A DNA stretch of 64,000 bases from Stromatinia cepivora (GCA_014898415.1 RCTD01000007.1:1612001-1676000), one strand, 5' to 3'. Positions 11,715 to 24,307 are shown, counted from the stretch's first letter. Translations and numbers: made by a program. Notes: a model not told the origin generated them from the letters alone.

Positions 11715-13333
11715 ATGACTGGAGAGACTACGAATTTTTTAAGTGCTCCAGTCATGCCGGCTCAGCCGCTCTCGCGATGGTATAGCTACTGTCTCGACTT
11801 ATTTACCATAAAACTAACTTTCTAAAGGACTTATCTAGACAATATCCGTCGGACTCCTGGACCATTCACTGATGAGGATTTCAATGGCAGTGAGGAGGCA
11901 ACTGCATTTCTTGATGGTTTGAAGATTTTGTAAGTTTGGATAATCAAGGAGAGAGATAAAAATAGTTACTGACACTTTTGTAGGGTAATGTTGGTTGCCT
12001 AGGAAATTCGCCAAACGAAGCTCAGAGTGCTAATAAGAAACAGAGGAGCAGGAGGGCTGGGTTGCGAAATCTTGAAGAATTTGGCACTATCAGGATTCAA
12101 GACGATACATGTGATTGATATGGGTATTTATATGTTCATCACATTCCCTGGAGCATTCGGACTAAGCTCTTGTAGATACAATCGATGTCTCGAATCTAAA
12201 TCGACAATTTCTTTTTCGCCATAGCGATGTTGGCAAATCCAAAGCGGAAGTTGCAGCCAAATTCGTGGAGAAACGAGTAAAGGGCGTCACAATCGTACCG
12301 CACAATTGCAAGATCCAAGACAAAGATGAGGCATTTTATATGCAGTTCAGTATTGTAGTATGTGGGCTGGATAGTATTGAAGCTCGGCGATGGATCAATT
12401 CTACTTTAGTAGAAATGGTGGATTTGGACAATCCGGAGAGTTTGAAGCCATTGATAGATGGAGGCACCGAAGGTATTGGAGACATTCCAGCCACTTTACG
12501 CAAAGATTCTGATGGTATTATTAGGTTTCAAGGGCCAATCTCGTGTCATTCTTCCAACTCTGACTTCATGTATTGAATGCCAGCTCGATATGCATGCGCC
12601 AAGAGCCGCAGTTCCTCTCTGTACTCTCGCGACTATTCCCCGCCAACCGGAACATTGCATCGAATGGGCACATATCATGGCATGGGAGCAAGAGAAGCCA
12701 TTTCCAAAGCTGGATAATGATGATCCTGAGCATATCACCTGGCTCTATAAAAAAGCTTTGACAAGGGCTCAAGAGTTTAACATCCCAGGTGTTACTTATT
12801 CTCTGACTCAAGGTGTTGTCAAAAATATTATTCCGGCAATTGCTTCGACCAATGCTATTATTGCAGCCAGCTGCTGTAACGAAGCCTTCAAGATTGCAAG
12901 CAGCACCAATCCTGCTCTGGGGATGGAAGAAAACTATATGATGTACAGTGGAAACGACAGTATTTACACATACACCTTTAAGCACGAGAAGAAGGACGAT
13001 TGTCCCGTGTGCGGGAATTTGGCGAGGGATTTGAGCATCGACCCAAATTTGACTCTCCAAGAGTTCATTGATTCTCTTGCTCACAGACCAGAAGCCCAAC
13101 TCAAGAAACCGTCAATTCGTTCGGCGGACAACAAATCTCTATACATGCAGAGCCCAGAGAGCTTGCGTGTAAAGACCGAGCACAATTTAACGAGGAAGAT
13201 GGGAGAGATGACTGGAGATGGAGATGAGATTGCGGTGACGGATCCATCGTTGGGTTCAGTGATGTTCAAGTACAGATTAAACTTCTCAAGGCCATTTGAG
13301 ACCGTTGCCATGAAAGAGAGTGGATTAGATTAG
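11715..13333 (+). CDS. UBA3: NEDD8-activating enzyme E1 catalytic subunit Uba3
   Basis: Exons 11715-11779, 11828-11929, a problematic segment near 11984-11997, 12044-12123, 12176-12472 and 12525-13333; 450 aa without the mini-segment. It adenylates and thioesterifies NEDD8/Rub1 with the Ula1/APPBP1 partner and passes it to Ubc12 for cullin activation. Visible are the nucleotide-binding loop [22 protein letters not shown], and the catalytic Cys in [15 protein letters not shown] (about 214). Zinc ligands are TSCIEC (197, 200) and CPVCG (341, 344), and an E2-binding ubiquitin-like domain ends the protein. The first beta strand of the fold (KIL-VMLV-GAGG) is encoded by bases 11,984-11,996, but no GT-AG pair joins them in frame to GAGG. 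The alternative intron 11930-12043 is canonical but deletes VMLV. Confidence 0.9.
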
Positions 13334-13599
13334 GTGGGTAGGAATAGGAATAACGACGAATGAATGATGAGCAAAATGAAGTAGAATTAGCGGGGTCATG
13401 GCAAAAGGAGTTCGCATAGCTTGCATAGCTACTCATAACTGGATTATGAGAAATGATATCATATAAGTAGCATCGATTTTTTGGTTATAATAAGCTCTCT
13501 AGAATCGAGATACCTCTTTATCCATGAATACCGACCAACGCCATATTTCCCAAACTCCGGCAATGCTAGTGACAAAATCCTTCCCCTATATCTCCATAA

Positions 13600-14813
13600 T
13601 TACTTCGTCATATTCTGCAGGCTCGTCTTGAAAGCTTCACACTTTGTTCTCAATGTCTTGATGGACTCCAAAAACAACTCATCGCTATCCCATTGTCCCA
13701 AACTCTCGATCGAGAAAATAAAATGATCTCTAACTCTTCCCAATTTGACCTTGCCTTGGAATTCCTCGTGTCTTAAACATTCTCTGCTGACCGTATCCCT
13801 CATGGCATCTACAACGACTGCCTTCTTCTCTCCTTCATGTCCTTCATATCCGCTTCCCTTGATCTTGGCCTCCTTCGCTGTAACTTTCTCAATTCCAATA
13901 ACGCCTGGCGGGAAACATTTTTTGAATTTTTCTGCATCTTTACCCAAAATCGGTTGGGTAATATCGATTACTGGCAATAATCGATACGAAGCTGTAGCTA
14001 CCGGCGAGAATTTGGCGTGATCTCTTCCAATTCCCTTAACCGCATGCATATCAATATCAATGACTTGACCCGGTCTCATCTTCGCAATCAAAATATCTGG
14101 ATTGGGACTCCTGATAGCGTTTTCGCCGCTGAAATACTCGAGTTGTCGTCCAAAGGGCTTGAATTCGATATCCTTTGCATATATATGTGCATTGTGGTAA
14201 AGTTTTCTAGGGTCCTTTTCTCCAGGAGCAGCATCCTTGTTGCGTGTACATTCGACTTTTAGAGACAATTGAATGGTATTGTGGTCGAAGGAGCCGAGAT
14301 GACGTTCTTCTTCGGGGGTTTCTTCCTCGGGCTTTTGGAACCATTTCATGAAATCCCAGAGTCCTTCTTTTCCTCCCTTAAATGGCACGAGACCGAGACG
14401 ACCGCAGAGAACTTCATCTTGGATAACGGAAGTGTTGTTTTTTACGAAACAGTATTCGATAGCGAGAGTGGGTATTTCGGCAATGAGGATTCGACGGAAG
14501 GCATTGGCGACAGAGGCATCGATGCCGATGAGGGAAAATGAAGAGAGGAGTGGTTCGTTTTGGTGGAATACTATTTGAAGATTCTCACGGAATTTGTTTT
14601 TATCCCAAGAATGATCTTCGTTAGGCCAATGGTTTGGGAAATCTGTGGATGTGATGTTGGTAACAGTTTCGGTGTTTACTCCTACTATCTATGAAGAAAT
14701 TAGAGGATGAAAATCAGTAAACAGTAAGGAATTTGTACCTTTCTAGCTGCTACTTCTTCCTCAGAGAAAGTTTTAGGTGGGGGGACATCAGCCTTAGTAT
14801 ATCTTGGTGCCAT
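13600..14813 (-). CDS. RPC40: RNA polymerases I and III shared subunit AC40
   Basis: Two exons on the minus strand, 14813-14739 and 14688-13600, giving 387 aa. The 50 nt intron has GTACAA and ATAG ends and joins VAARK to IVGVNTETVT in frame. The second exon is fully open but has no ATG in its first 300 bases, so the N-terminal exon MAPRYTKADVPPPK is needed. The protein is the alpha-like (RpoA/Rpb3 type) subunit: FSLIGIDASVANAFRRILI is the dimerisation motif, and the insert domain and terminal DHFIFSIESLG..FLESIKTLR helix follow. It pairs with AC19 to nucleate Pol I and Pol III assembly in the nucleus. Its stop lies 266 bases from the UBA3 stop. Confidence 0.92.
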
Positions 14814-15151
14814 TGTGTAAAATTCTCGAAACCAAATAAATTCAATGGCGGGGTCTGGGGTCTTTCACTCTGTCGCAAAGATTCTGAAAGATACAAAAAA
14901 ATAAATTTTGATATCGGCGTCAAGATCAACCGGTGCCGACCCATGCAATGAATAGCCACCAATCAAAAGGCCTCAAATAAGCAAAGCTAAACAAAAGATC
15001 CAAGCTTAAGAAGTCATGAACATCATCTACTCTATAGATAATCAAAGAGGCAAACGTTTAAACGGCTTCACTCTCCACTTCACAGTCTCATTGTCTCTCA
15101 AAGCATTGAGGTCTGGTAAATATCTCCAGTATCTCTTCAGTTTTATTCACA
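14814..15151. promoter_or_regulatory. Shared divergent promoter of AC40 and the complex I 49 kDa gene
   Basis: 338 bases separate the start codons of two divergent housekeeping genes. No individual factor site can be assigned with confidence. A short pyrimidine-rich leader (TCTCCACTTCACAGTCTC, near 15,072) precedes the 49 kDa start. Confidence 0.5.
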
Positions 15152-16701
15152 ATGGCTGCATCACTATTTCGGCAGGCCGGGCGCACAGCTGCCAAATGCT
15201 CGTTGCGACCCACCACTACACTTCGTCCCTCAACATCAAGAGCCTCAATTCGAGCATTCTCAGCACTCCCAGCACGCAGATACGCAGAGCCATATGAGGG
15301 CACAAAATTAGTTCCTACCGATGAACATTTCGGAATTACCAATACTTTTGATAATACAAGCTTAGCTCACGAGAATCTGCAGGAAGGCGAGCATGTGGAG
15401 AAAAGGAAGATTCGCCATTATACAGTGAACTTTGGTCCTCAACATCCGGCAGCTCACGGTGTGTTGCGTTTAATTTTGGAGCTTAATGGAGAGGAAATCG
15501 TGCGGTCGGATCCTCATGTCGGTTTATTGCATCGTGGAACCGAGAAGTTGATCGAATATAAGACATATATCCAGGCCTTACCATACTTTGATCGATTGGA
15601 TTACGTTTCTATGATGACCAATGAGCAATGTTTCTCTTTGGCTGTTGAGAAGTTGTTAAATGTTGAGATTCCTGAGAGGGCGAAATGGATCCGAACGCTT
15701 TTTGGTGAAATTACTAGAATTTTGAATCATCTTATGTCGGTTTTGTCTCACGCAATGGATGTTGGTGCTCTCACTCCTTTCTTGTGGGGTTTTGAGGAAC
15801 GTGAGAAGCTTATGGTGAGGAATTTTTTTTGTTACGACTTTTGACTATTTAAGAAATGTAATGATGCTAATATCCACCGTAGGAATTCTATGAACGAGTT
15901 TCGGGAGCCCGCTTGCACGCTGCATATGTTCGTCCAGGTGGTGTCCATCAAGATATCCCAGTTGGACTCCTTGATGACATCTATCAGTGGGCCACTCAGT
16001 TCGGTGATCGTATCGACGAAACGGAGGAACTACTTACCGATAATAGAATTTGGATCGGAAGAACGAAAGGAGTTGGTGTTGTTTCAGCCGCCGATGCTTT
16101 GAACTTAGGCTTTACTGGTGTCATGCTTCGAGGAAGTGGTGTTCCATGGGATGTCCGTAAGAGTCAACCCTATGATGCATATGGCGAAGTAGAGTTCGAT
16201 GTACCAGTCGGTGTCAACGGTGATTGCTACGATCGATACCTCTGCAGAATGGAGGAATTTAGACAATCACTGCGAATTATTCATCAATGTTTGAATAAGA
16301 TGCCAGCTGGGCCAGTCCGAGTAGAAGATTACAAGATCTCGCCGCCACCTCGTGCTGCCATGAAGGAGAATATGGAAGCACTCATCCACCACTTTTTGCT
16401 ATTCACCAAGGGATACACTGTTCCACCTGGAGAAACTTATTCCGCAATTGAGGCGCCAAAGGGTGAAATGGGTGTGTACGTTGTAAGTGACGGGAGTGAA
16501 AGACCATATCGTTGCAAGATTCGCGCGCCAGGTTTCGCCCATTTAAGTGGATTCGATCAAATCTCAAGAGGACATTTGCTTGCTGATGCGGTTGCTATCA
16601 TTGGTACTATGGATTTGGGTAAGTTGCTATGAAAACATTTGTCGCTTCGATTGTAGATCCATGCTAACATACTCGCAGTCTTCGGAGAAGTTGATCGGTA
16701 G
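15152..16701 (+). CDS. NUO49: NADH:ubiquinone oxidoreductase 49 kDa subunit, mitochondrial
   Basis: Three exons, 15152-15814, 15883-16618 and 16679-16701, giving 473 aa. The third exon is only 23 nt and supplies the strictly conserved C-terminus VFGEVDR. Residues 1-~45 are an Arg/Ser/Ala-rich mitochondrial presequence ([20 protein letters not shown]). The mature part has [37 protein letters not shown] and [10 protein letters not shown], which line the ubiquinone pocket in the NDUFS2/NuoD family; the conserved quinone-site His is in GPQHPAAH. The fold is shared with NiFe-hydrogenase large subunits but the Ni-ligand Cys pairs are absent, as expected for this family. It belongs to the peripheral arm of complex I. 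Confidence 0.95.
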
Positions 16702-16933
16702 TCGGAATTCGACGGAAAGGAAAGTGAGGTAGGAAAATAAGATGCCGGTGATGGTACAGTGGATTTAAGCAGTTCTGGCGCAAATTTTCTCCTTTGTTCT
16801 CAATGTACAAATTCTAAGTGAAAGGCTGAGTTAGTATAGTTTCCAGCATTACACGATACAAATGACCTGTTCAAAAAATATCTTTATTAGCTTGAGTACT
16901 TACTTGAAATTGTCCCGTTCATGCTTGATTCCT

Positions 16934-18715
16934 TCACATTGTTGAGTTTGGTCGTGGCACACTACTGATGACCCTTGCTGTGCGTAAAAGAGAAATGTTC
17001 ATGGCTGCAGGCGTATTCTCAGAAGCCATTCGAGCCTGGCCTTGAGTAGTTGCTTGCGCGTGGAAATCAGTTCGAGCTGGACCTTCAGCAGTAGTTGTCG
17101 CATGCATCTGAATTTGACCAACCGATTGGCTAGTCCTTGATCGTTGGACCGCGTTGCGTTGAGTATTTCCATTTCGCACATGGCGTCTAGAAGCAGGAGG
17201 TGTCTCATTGAAATATCTCGGAGCAGCTGGAACGGCTGGAGGCACCAGAACCGAATCCCCTAGATAGGGAATCTGCGGTGGAAGTGGTGGTAAATCATTG
17301 TGCGAGGCGTGCCAGGCCATTCCTGCGCCGGCTGCTCCGCCAGGAAGTGGTGAGAATGTAGGTGCACGGATAAAAGTTCCCATTGTTTGATGATCGGTCA
17401 TTGAGACGGGACCGGGACCTTGAGCGCGGGCTTGGGGAGAGCCATTGGTAACGGCATTGGGTTGGTCCATGTAGTAGCCTACGTAGTTATAGGCGTTTCG
17501 CTGAGCGTTGAGATCGATGTTTTGGTGCTGTGGATAGGGGATTGGTTCTGCGAATTCTGGGAGAGCCGGATATTGAACTCTTGTTTGACCTGTTTGATTG
17601 TATGATCGATGATCCATGTTACCAGCGGGTGCGTTGGGCTCGGGATCGGGACTCCAGGAATACTGGTTCCCGCGACATACGTTGCTATTATTGCCATCGC
17701 AGTAACTCGAGGGTGCCATGGCAGGACTTTGATAGCTTGGAGGACCTGCGGGTGCGGGTGGTGGCGGTGGTGTATGCATCATTCCCAAGGGATGAAATGG
17801 ATGATTGTCGATCCTCTGACTACCGTGGATCGGATGGCCCGTGGGATACTCACCCATGCTATTCATTCTTGGCGAAGGAGGGATGATCATCATGTTTCCG
17901 TGCATAGGGGATGAACTTGTCATAAGTGGTGGGTTTGAAATGGGCATTCCGTTTGTGACGCCTGTCATGGGGTTCATGTAGCCGTGTCCAATATTGCCCA
18001 TTTGGTTAGCTAAATGGAAATATCGGTGAGAGGAGGCGGGATCCATAGGGCGGGGTTCGGGATATTCTGATGAGGCAGCGCCCATCATGAAGTCGCCGTT
18101 AGATCCTCGCATCATACCCGTATTGTCGCGGCTTTCTTCCATTCTTCCGTCGTGTCCTTCGCTGTTGTTCTTATCGTCGATCTTATCTGTTACACCTGAG
18201 GCATTTGCACCAGTTGCACCGGCAGTAGCATCCTGACCTCTTCCTCTACCCTTCGTTCCAACCCGTGCATTGCCATCCCTGCCACTCCCACTCCTAATCC
18301 CATTTCCCTCCCCTTCCCTCCTCAACTCCTCACCAACCTCCCTCAAAGCCCTGACCTCTCGCTCCCTCTCCCTCTGCACCTCTCTCTCCCCATTCTCCCT
18401 CCTAACTCTCTCCCTCTCCTCCTCTCTCGATTCTCTCTCCTTCTCCCTACGTTCCCTCTCCGCCCGATCGAAAACAATCTCACAACTACATTCTCCCCGC
18501 TCGTGTCTCTCCTTGTGAGCATTCTCCTCAGCTATAACCTGCATATTCCAACTTACTCGCATGCAGCCGTGACAGAACTGATTGGCGAAGACCGGCTGTT
18601 CGGCCATGATGGAACAGGGAGGGAAGTTTTCGTTTTGGGAAGTTGTCGGGCACTTGACGAGGTTGGGAGGACTGCAGTGACCGCAGGTGTAGCCCCAGAA
18701 CTTTTTGACGCACAT
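16934..18715 (-). CDS. Hypothetical protein, Cys-rich N-terminus with a disordered C-terminus
   Basis: One uninterrupted 593 aa frame. The N-terminal ~80 residues hold regularly placed Cys (WGYTCGHCSPPNLVKCP, PPCSIM, FCHGCMRVSW, GECSCEIVF), suggesting a small zinc-binding module; I do not recognise the family. Residues ~85-140 are a run of alternating Arg/Glu that would form a single charged helix or coiled coil. The rest is Pro/Gly/Asn/Met-rich and probably disordered, with many MH/PPPP segments. The first ATG (18713-18715) is used; a short upstream exon cannot be excluded. No catalytic motif is visible. It converges with the 49 kDa subunit gene. Its upstream side is a 3.7 kb gene-free zone, unusually long for this locus. 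Confidence 0.7.
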   Translation of the reverse strand: MCVKKFWGYTCGHCSPPNLVKCPTTSQNENFPPCSIMAEQPVFANQFCHGCMRVSWNMQVIAEENAHKERHERGECSCEIVFDRAERERREKERESREEERERVRRENGEREVQREREREVRALREVGEELRREGEGNGIRSGSGRDGNARVGTKGRGRGQDATAGATGANASGVTDKIDDKNNSEGHDGRMEESRDNTGMMRGSNGDFMMGAASSEYPEPRPMDPASSHRYFHLANQMGNIGHGYMNPMTGVTNGMPISNPPLMTSSSPMHGNMMIIPPSPRMNSMGEYPTGHPIHGSQRIDNHPFHPLGMMHTPPPPPAPAGPPSYQSPAMAPSSYCDGNNSNVCRGNQYSWSPDPEPNAPAGNMDHRSYNQTGQTRVQYPALPEFAEPIPYPQHQNIDLNAQRNAYNYVGYYMDQPNAVTNGSPQARAQGPGPVSMTDHQTMGTFIRAPTFSPLPGGAAGAGMAWHASHNDLPPLPPQIPYLGDSVLVPPAVPAAPRYFNETPPASRRHVRNGNTQRNAVQRSRTSQSVGQIQMHATTTAEGPARTDFHAQATTQGQARMASENTPAAMNISLLRTARVISSVPRPNSTM

Positions 18716-20859
18716 TATGGGCGGTTGGGGGTGGTTTGAGGGTGACAGTTGTGTAAAGATCGATAGCCGGTGGTGTTCGTGAAGGGGAACTTGAAAAGGT
18801 GTGTGCGATTGGTTGCTTGAAGGGTTATGTAAGGGTATTATGGTGTTATTGTGGGTATGGAAGGTATTTGATTGATCTTACTACCGTGATCGTAGTTGTA
18901 TTGAAGGAATTAAAGAAGTTGAGAAGATAAAGATCGAGTTTTAGGTTGAAGTTCGAGGTGTTGGTGAAAATTTTTGCGTGGTAGCGTGGTGAAGGGGTAC
19001 GATTTGAGGTGAGTGAATGGGATTATCGAATCATAGGTCAAAACTGTAAGTTATAGCCAATTGAATCGCTGACTTCGAATGCATGTACTGACTCTATTGT
19101 GTAGCGAGCGTTATCGGAAGGGTTATGGGTCGTTTTGGTATGGGGAATCGATCGGTATGACCTGTTTTGAAGGGGATATTTAGATTAATGCTGTGATGGA
19201 GGGGGAAAAGAGATAGCGGGCACGGATCGGGGAAGTAGAGAGGACGTACTTTGGTATGCAAGAACTTTAAAGGATCAATAGTGCTTTATAGAGAGTATGC
19301 TGTTACTGTTAAATACCGTTAAACCTTTGTATGGGTGCTTGATTATAATGCGCAAGAAGCACCAGAGATCATATTAGTTCTGTTGGAGGCTTTTGAGGGT
19401 TCTAAGGAGCAAATTTGGAATTAACAGCCATCAAAAGATAACAAAAGAAGCGTTTGACGTACTCTGATGCCCCGAAGTATCAACGGTGTTGATATTCAAT
19501 GGTGCAGAGATCGTTAGATACTATTAAACCTTTGTGTAGCTACTAATTAGATTGTGTTAGAAGTGCTATAAACTGCAGTCTTGATCTACTGGTGCAGGAT
19601 CTTGAGAGTGGCTCGGTATAAAGGGAGAGGAGGAGGAGGATACCTTTGAAGAGAATATCTGGGTTCTTGATGGTCAGCGGGAGAGTATGCGACAGGACAA
19701 CCTAATCCGCGAGAGGGCAACGCAAATTTGCTCAATACCTGCGAAGCTGCCTCTTGCCAAAGCGGTGTAAATACTGGTAAATATCTTGTTCCCCAGGGCG
19801 GCAAGCAAATTAGTTGGAGTCCTTGTGAAGTGGTGCTTTGGGATTTTGACGGATTTTCGCCGTACTTTGTGTGGTTTCTTTGAAGCAAGAAGCAGTTCCG
19901 CATGTATTATTTTATGATCAAGTCCTTCAAAGGAAGGGCGACACCGGAGCGATAAGGAGGTGAATTAAAGGAAGATAGATGAGAATAGTGGAGATCACGG
20001 GGCCTTTTGTTGAGGTTTTCTTCTAGATCTTTCGGATTTTCCCTTTTGATATTGCGGGATGAGGGGTATTAAAGCGGGGACTGAAGATATAATAGCTGTT
20101 CTTGCGTCATTGAAAACCTTGATAAAGAAGGAGCTGTTGAGCTGTTAATCTGTTGGGAATATTGGGCTTGAAAGGGTTTGTTTGTGGGTTAGTTTCGATG
20201 ATTATGAAGGATATTCAAAGGATATGATTACCTGGGAGCTTGTGTTTGTCTTGTTTAATCGAGTCTGAAGAAGTTTGTAGTCACAGAGCTTCTACTATTA
20301 AGATAAAAGGCCTTGCTAAATTTGTGAATTGTCATCGGATATGTATCCGGAGATGCCTATTTTATTGTCAAATTTGATATTAATATGATCAAAATTGGAG
20401 AGAATCGCACATTGAATGGGTTTCTTTCCCGGTGAGGACATCACCTAAGACAGAACTGTATATTTGAAAATAATAAGGAAACAAAACATGGATTTGATGA
20501 ATGAAATAGAAAATAAGTAAAGAAATTGATGTTTAGAGGAAATTGACTGAGGTATGTGTACTATCAAGTGAATTGTACTGAAATGAAGATAAAAAGTACT
20601 TGACTTGGACACTTTTTTTTTAGTTTAAATGAATGTGTAAAAGGGGGCTGAGAGAGTCATTTAGCAAATAAAGAGTATAATATGAAAGTTAGAGATTTTG
20701 AGGAGGATAAATGCTAGAATTAGGTCAATGTTGATGAAGCATAAATAAGGCTAAAAGGGGAATAGAATACATTGATTTGTTCAGGATACATACTTTAAAG
20801 ATTGTGACTTAGCATCAAACTACTGAGAGTGGAGGGTGTTTGTCATACAATTAAATCTT
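18716..20859. other. Gene-free upstream region of the Cys-rich protein gene
   Basis: No open frame longer than about 100 codons and no recognisable gene. Base composition becomes steadily more AT-rich toward the right. Two imperfect copies of a ~55 bp segment occur at about 19,305-19,360 and 19,510-19,565 (sharing TAAACCTTTGTRTRG and AGAAG.GC). The region may hold a long promoter or 5' UTR for the minus-strand gene at 18,715; nothing proves transcription. Confidence 0.4.
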
Positions 20860-21960
20860 CATAGTTCTCCAGAAGAGATGTACCAAGCGAGTGTACAGAA
20901 TTTTTGGGAAGCAAACTATCTTTTGGGGCTCGAGACTGGCTGATACAAGATGTGAGCTTTCCTAGAAATTTACTTTCAACCCTTTTCAAGCTCTCGAAGT
21001 TAAGATCTAATAGGTAAGAGTGGAAATTGTTCTGAAAGGAACTTATCTTTCAGAGCTATAAAGCTGATAGATACAAAACAGAAATGAATATTACTTCATT
21101 AGGAACTTTACTTCTAGTTATTTTCAAACCCTCGAGATGAGACTCAGTGGGGGCGAGTATGGAAGTTATCCAGGAAGAAACTTATCTTTCAAAGTTATAA
21201 AGCTGATCGAATCAAGACGAGAGGGAATATTATTTTGTTAAGAAGTTTACTTTGATTTTTTTTCAACCTCTCGAGGCAAGATTCAGTGAACAGATATGAA
21301 AATTGTTTGAGAAGGAACCTATCTTTTACAACTACAGATCTGAAAGGGGAAGGTTGAAGTGATTGCTATCATGGGAGAGACTTCGACTTTCATCTTCTTT
21401 CAAACCCTCAAGAAGAGATGCAGTAGGCAAGAATGGAGGTTGTATAGGAAGAATCCTTTTGTTTAAGAACAAAAAGATGAGTATTTAAAATAAGAATAAG
21501 TATTTTCATGATGGAATCTTCGTCTTGTTACTCCCTTTAGGGTGCTGAGGACATAGTCATTGGGTAAGAGCAAATATTGTCCAATAAGGAAGCATTCTTT
21601 TGATGCTATTAATATGAGCTATAGAAAGGAGACCAGATCAATCATTGATTGTTGAAGGAGTAGTTTTTTGTAATTTGTAGTTTTTCACCAACCCCCAAAA
21701 AGACTACAGGGGGCAAGATATACACACTAGCAGTCCTAGTAAGGTATACACTTTCTTTTAACAAGATTCTACAAAAAACCTTACTATCTGCCAATGATTA
21801 TATTTTTAGAAACCTTGGTTTGAATCATTTTCGAATTTTTTACATGGGATTCAGCAAGCAAGGGTGAATACAGATTAGACAAGATGACTTCTACTAAGAG
21901 CTTCAGAAGTCAACAGTTCAAGATGAGATCAAGGGGTCTACTATGCAAGACAAAAACCTA
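20860..21960 (+). repeat. Degenerate ~135 bp tandem array, about eight units
   Basis: A recurring block can be followed at about 20,866, 20,991, 21,131, 21,268, 21,406, 21,530, 21,690 and 21,840. Each unit starts with a TTTCAAACCCTCGAG-like string, then GA.GACTCAGTGGG..AG, then GGAAGAAACTTATCTTTCA, then AGCTATAAAGCTGAT. Spacing is about 125-160 bp with many substitutions and small indels. The units carry stop codons in all frames, so this is not a repeat protein. It is a decayed minisatellite or array of unknown origin between the Cys-rich protein gene and the transposon nest. Confidence 0.6.
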
Positions 21961-22833
21961 AAGAACAATAAGTCGAAGGATGGGAGGGAAATCCTTGGTA
22001 GGAAATCTTCAATGTTCTTCAAAAGAATCCCAATCCTCTACATCTCGTAGTTGGGAAGTGTCAAAGCAAAATCTACACAACTAAAAATTCGAGCTTACTT
22101 TACTGATCATCAACCTCATAAAATAGAAATAGCATCAGATTTGGATCTCATGATATTCCCTGTTTGCTTCTTAGGCTTAACTCATTCATTCAATATATTT
22201 CAGACAATAAGATTATATATGAATGGAATCAGTTGCGGATTGAAATAATCATGGCTCTTGGAAGTTCAGAATCACTTCATGAAGCTGTGCACCCCATTCT
22301 TGGATATTCTACAAAACAGAAGTGAAGATTGTTTGCATTGGTCAATAGTATTGCTTGCATTCAACATAAAGATCTAGATGGTATGGTGTGTATCAAAATT
22401 TTGAAAGATATATACAGTAACCGTGCACTTATATTACCCCAAAACCTTAAAAACGCGTAAATTTCGCGAATTGAATTTCAACTCTCTTTATTATTTATTC
22501 ATCAATAGTACCACAATATATTCTCAGAACCTTGAATATTGAAAGAGAGCTAACTTTTAAGTATCTTATTCTATATTTATATAGCAAAATTATTAGCAAA
22601 GCTTTCAATGATTTTAATCCTTATTATATCATAATTGATCTCAATCTCGAAATACAAATCGTTCACTATATTCTATAATAAGATATATTATATAATAAAG
22701 AAATGAATCTACTTTATATTTTTCGAATTAAATCTTATATAGAAAAAGAAGAATATATATTAATTCGATATATTCGATTATATTCAAAATCAATCTATAT
22801 ATAAACAAAAACAATTATAAACCTTAAATATAG

Positions 22834-22983
22834 TGTGACGAACCTAACGAGCGTTTAGAGATCAACCTTAGAATTAAAAGCTATAGAGCTAAAGAGAGTG
22901 TGTTACGAAGCTATATATATGATCGACTCGAAGTTTAGTATTGTATTAGTCCGATTGGACGCGATCATATGTATCTTATGATA
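22834..22983 (-). repeat. Left LTR of the outer element
   Basis: 150 bp, pairing with 31185-31334 over its full length. Every difference I compared between the two is a C/T or G/A transition. On the minus strand it ends in CA-type termini (GTTCGTCACA) that match the TG...CA rule. Confidence 0.82.
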
Positions 22984-24307
22984 CTATTCCCCCTTTCTGA
23001 AGAATTCGCCTCGAATTCACTTTAAACGAATGATTTAAGTACAAAATGATCATTAATCTTCTTTTGATAAAAATTCCTGATATATAGATTGTATTACAAT
23101 CAACGAATATGTATCCATTGTATTATATGCCTCCTTCAAGCGATCTTCAAAATATCGATCATTGATTATCTCTTTTAGATCTTTATTATTATCGTTTTCG
23201 GGCTCAATAATCAATGTAATAGCCGGAATAGACTTGTATCGATTTCGGATTCCTTGATATGGATTTAACGGATAGATTTGTATTTAATGGAAGATATTTC
23301 TATATTATATATATTTATTTTATTTGTATAAAAGAATTCTTTTAGAAAAAAAAAACTCGAATGTTTGTATATAGAGTAAAATCAAAGTATGATTGGGTTT
23401 ATTCGATTGAGTATTAAAAGGGTTAAAGGCATTAATGATATTAAGGTTACTAATATTTATTGGATTGTGATTTCGAGAATGGGATGGATTCTGTAATATA
23501 TATAGGGCTTTAGATTTATTAGAATAAGATGATATAGGGAATCTATTTGTTGTATGAATAGTTAGTTGTTATATAACTTGAATAAAATCGGGATAGAAAT
23601 AAAGAAGAGAAAGTTATTGAGAAAAACGATTTCTAAGAGTAATATTGAATTTATTATAAAAGATTGAGATCTTATTCGAATTAGATTAATTCTGATTTTT
23701 GATTTTGTAAAGAGTTCTTTCGAATTTTGTAATATAGGTATATAAAAAATCAGTTTTTTGTTTGAAAATGAATAACTTGTTTTCAGCTTTTTGGACTTTA
23801 TTCGGATTATTATAAATATATATAAATTGATTTAGGATTGTTGTATAATTTAAGGGAATATTTTGATTAAAAGAAGAAAACTAAGGTAGTATTATAATTT
23901 GTATATAAGATTTGAGATTGAGATAAATATAATAAAATTGAATTGTAAAATCGCCGATTGTAGTATCGTTTATTTATAGTTTCGTTCGAATCGAAGAAAG
24001 TTAAGTATCGAATTTTTGAGAGCTACCATTGAACTTTTCAGGATCAGGAAGAAAGGGTTTCGGATGAAAAGGAGTATAAACAATAGAAATATATTCGAGA
24101 ATTAGGGAGTGTAAAAATGAGATTTCATTTTGTTGATGAGTCATTTCGTTACAAAGTTTTGTAATTGCAAGATTTATTGAATTGTAATCTATAACTTAGA
24201 AATTAAGGGTAAAAAAAAAAAACAATATTTTCGAATAATATCAAAAAGGTTTATGTGTAGATAAGAGAGTAAAAGCGATATATCTAAATAAAAGTAAGCG
24301 AAGTGTG

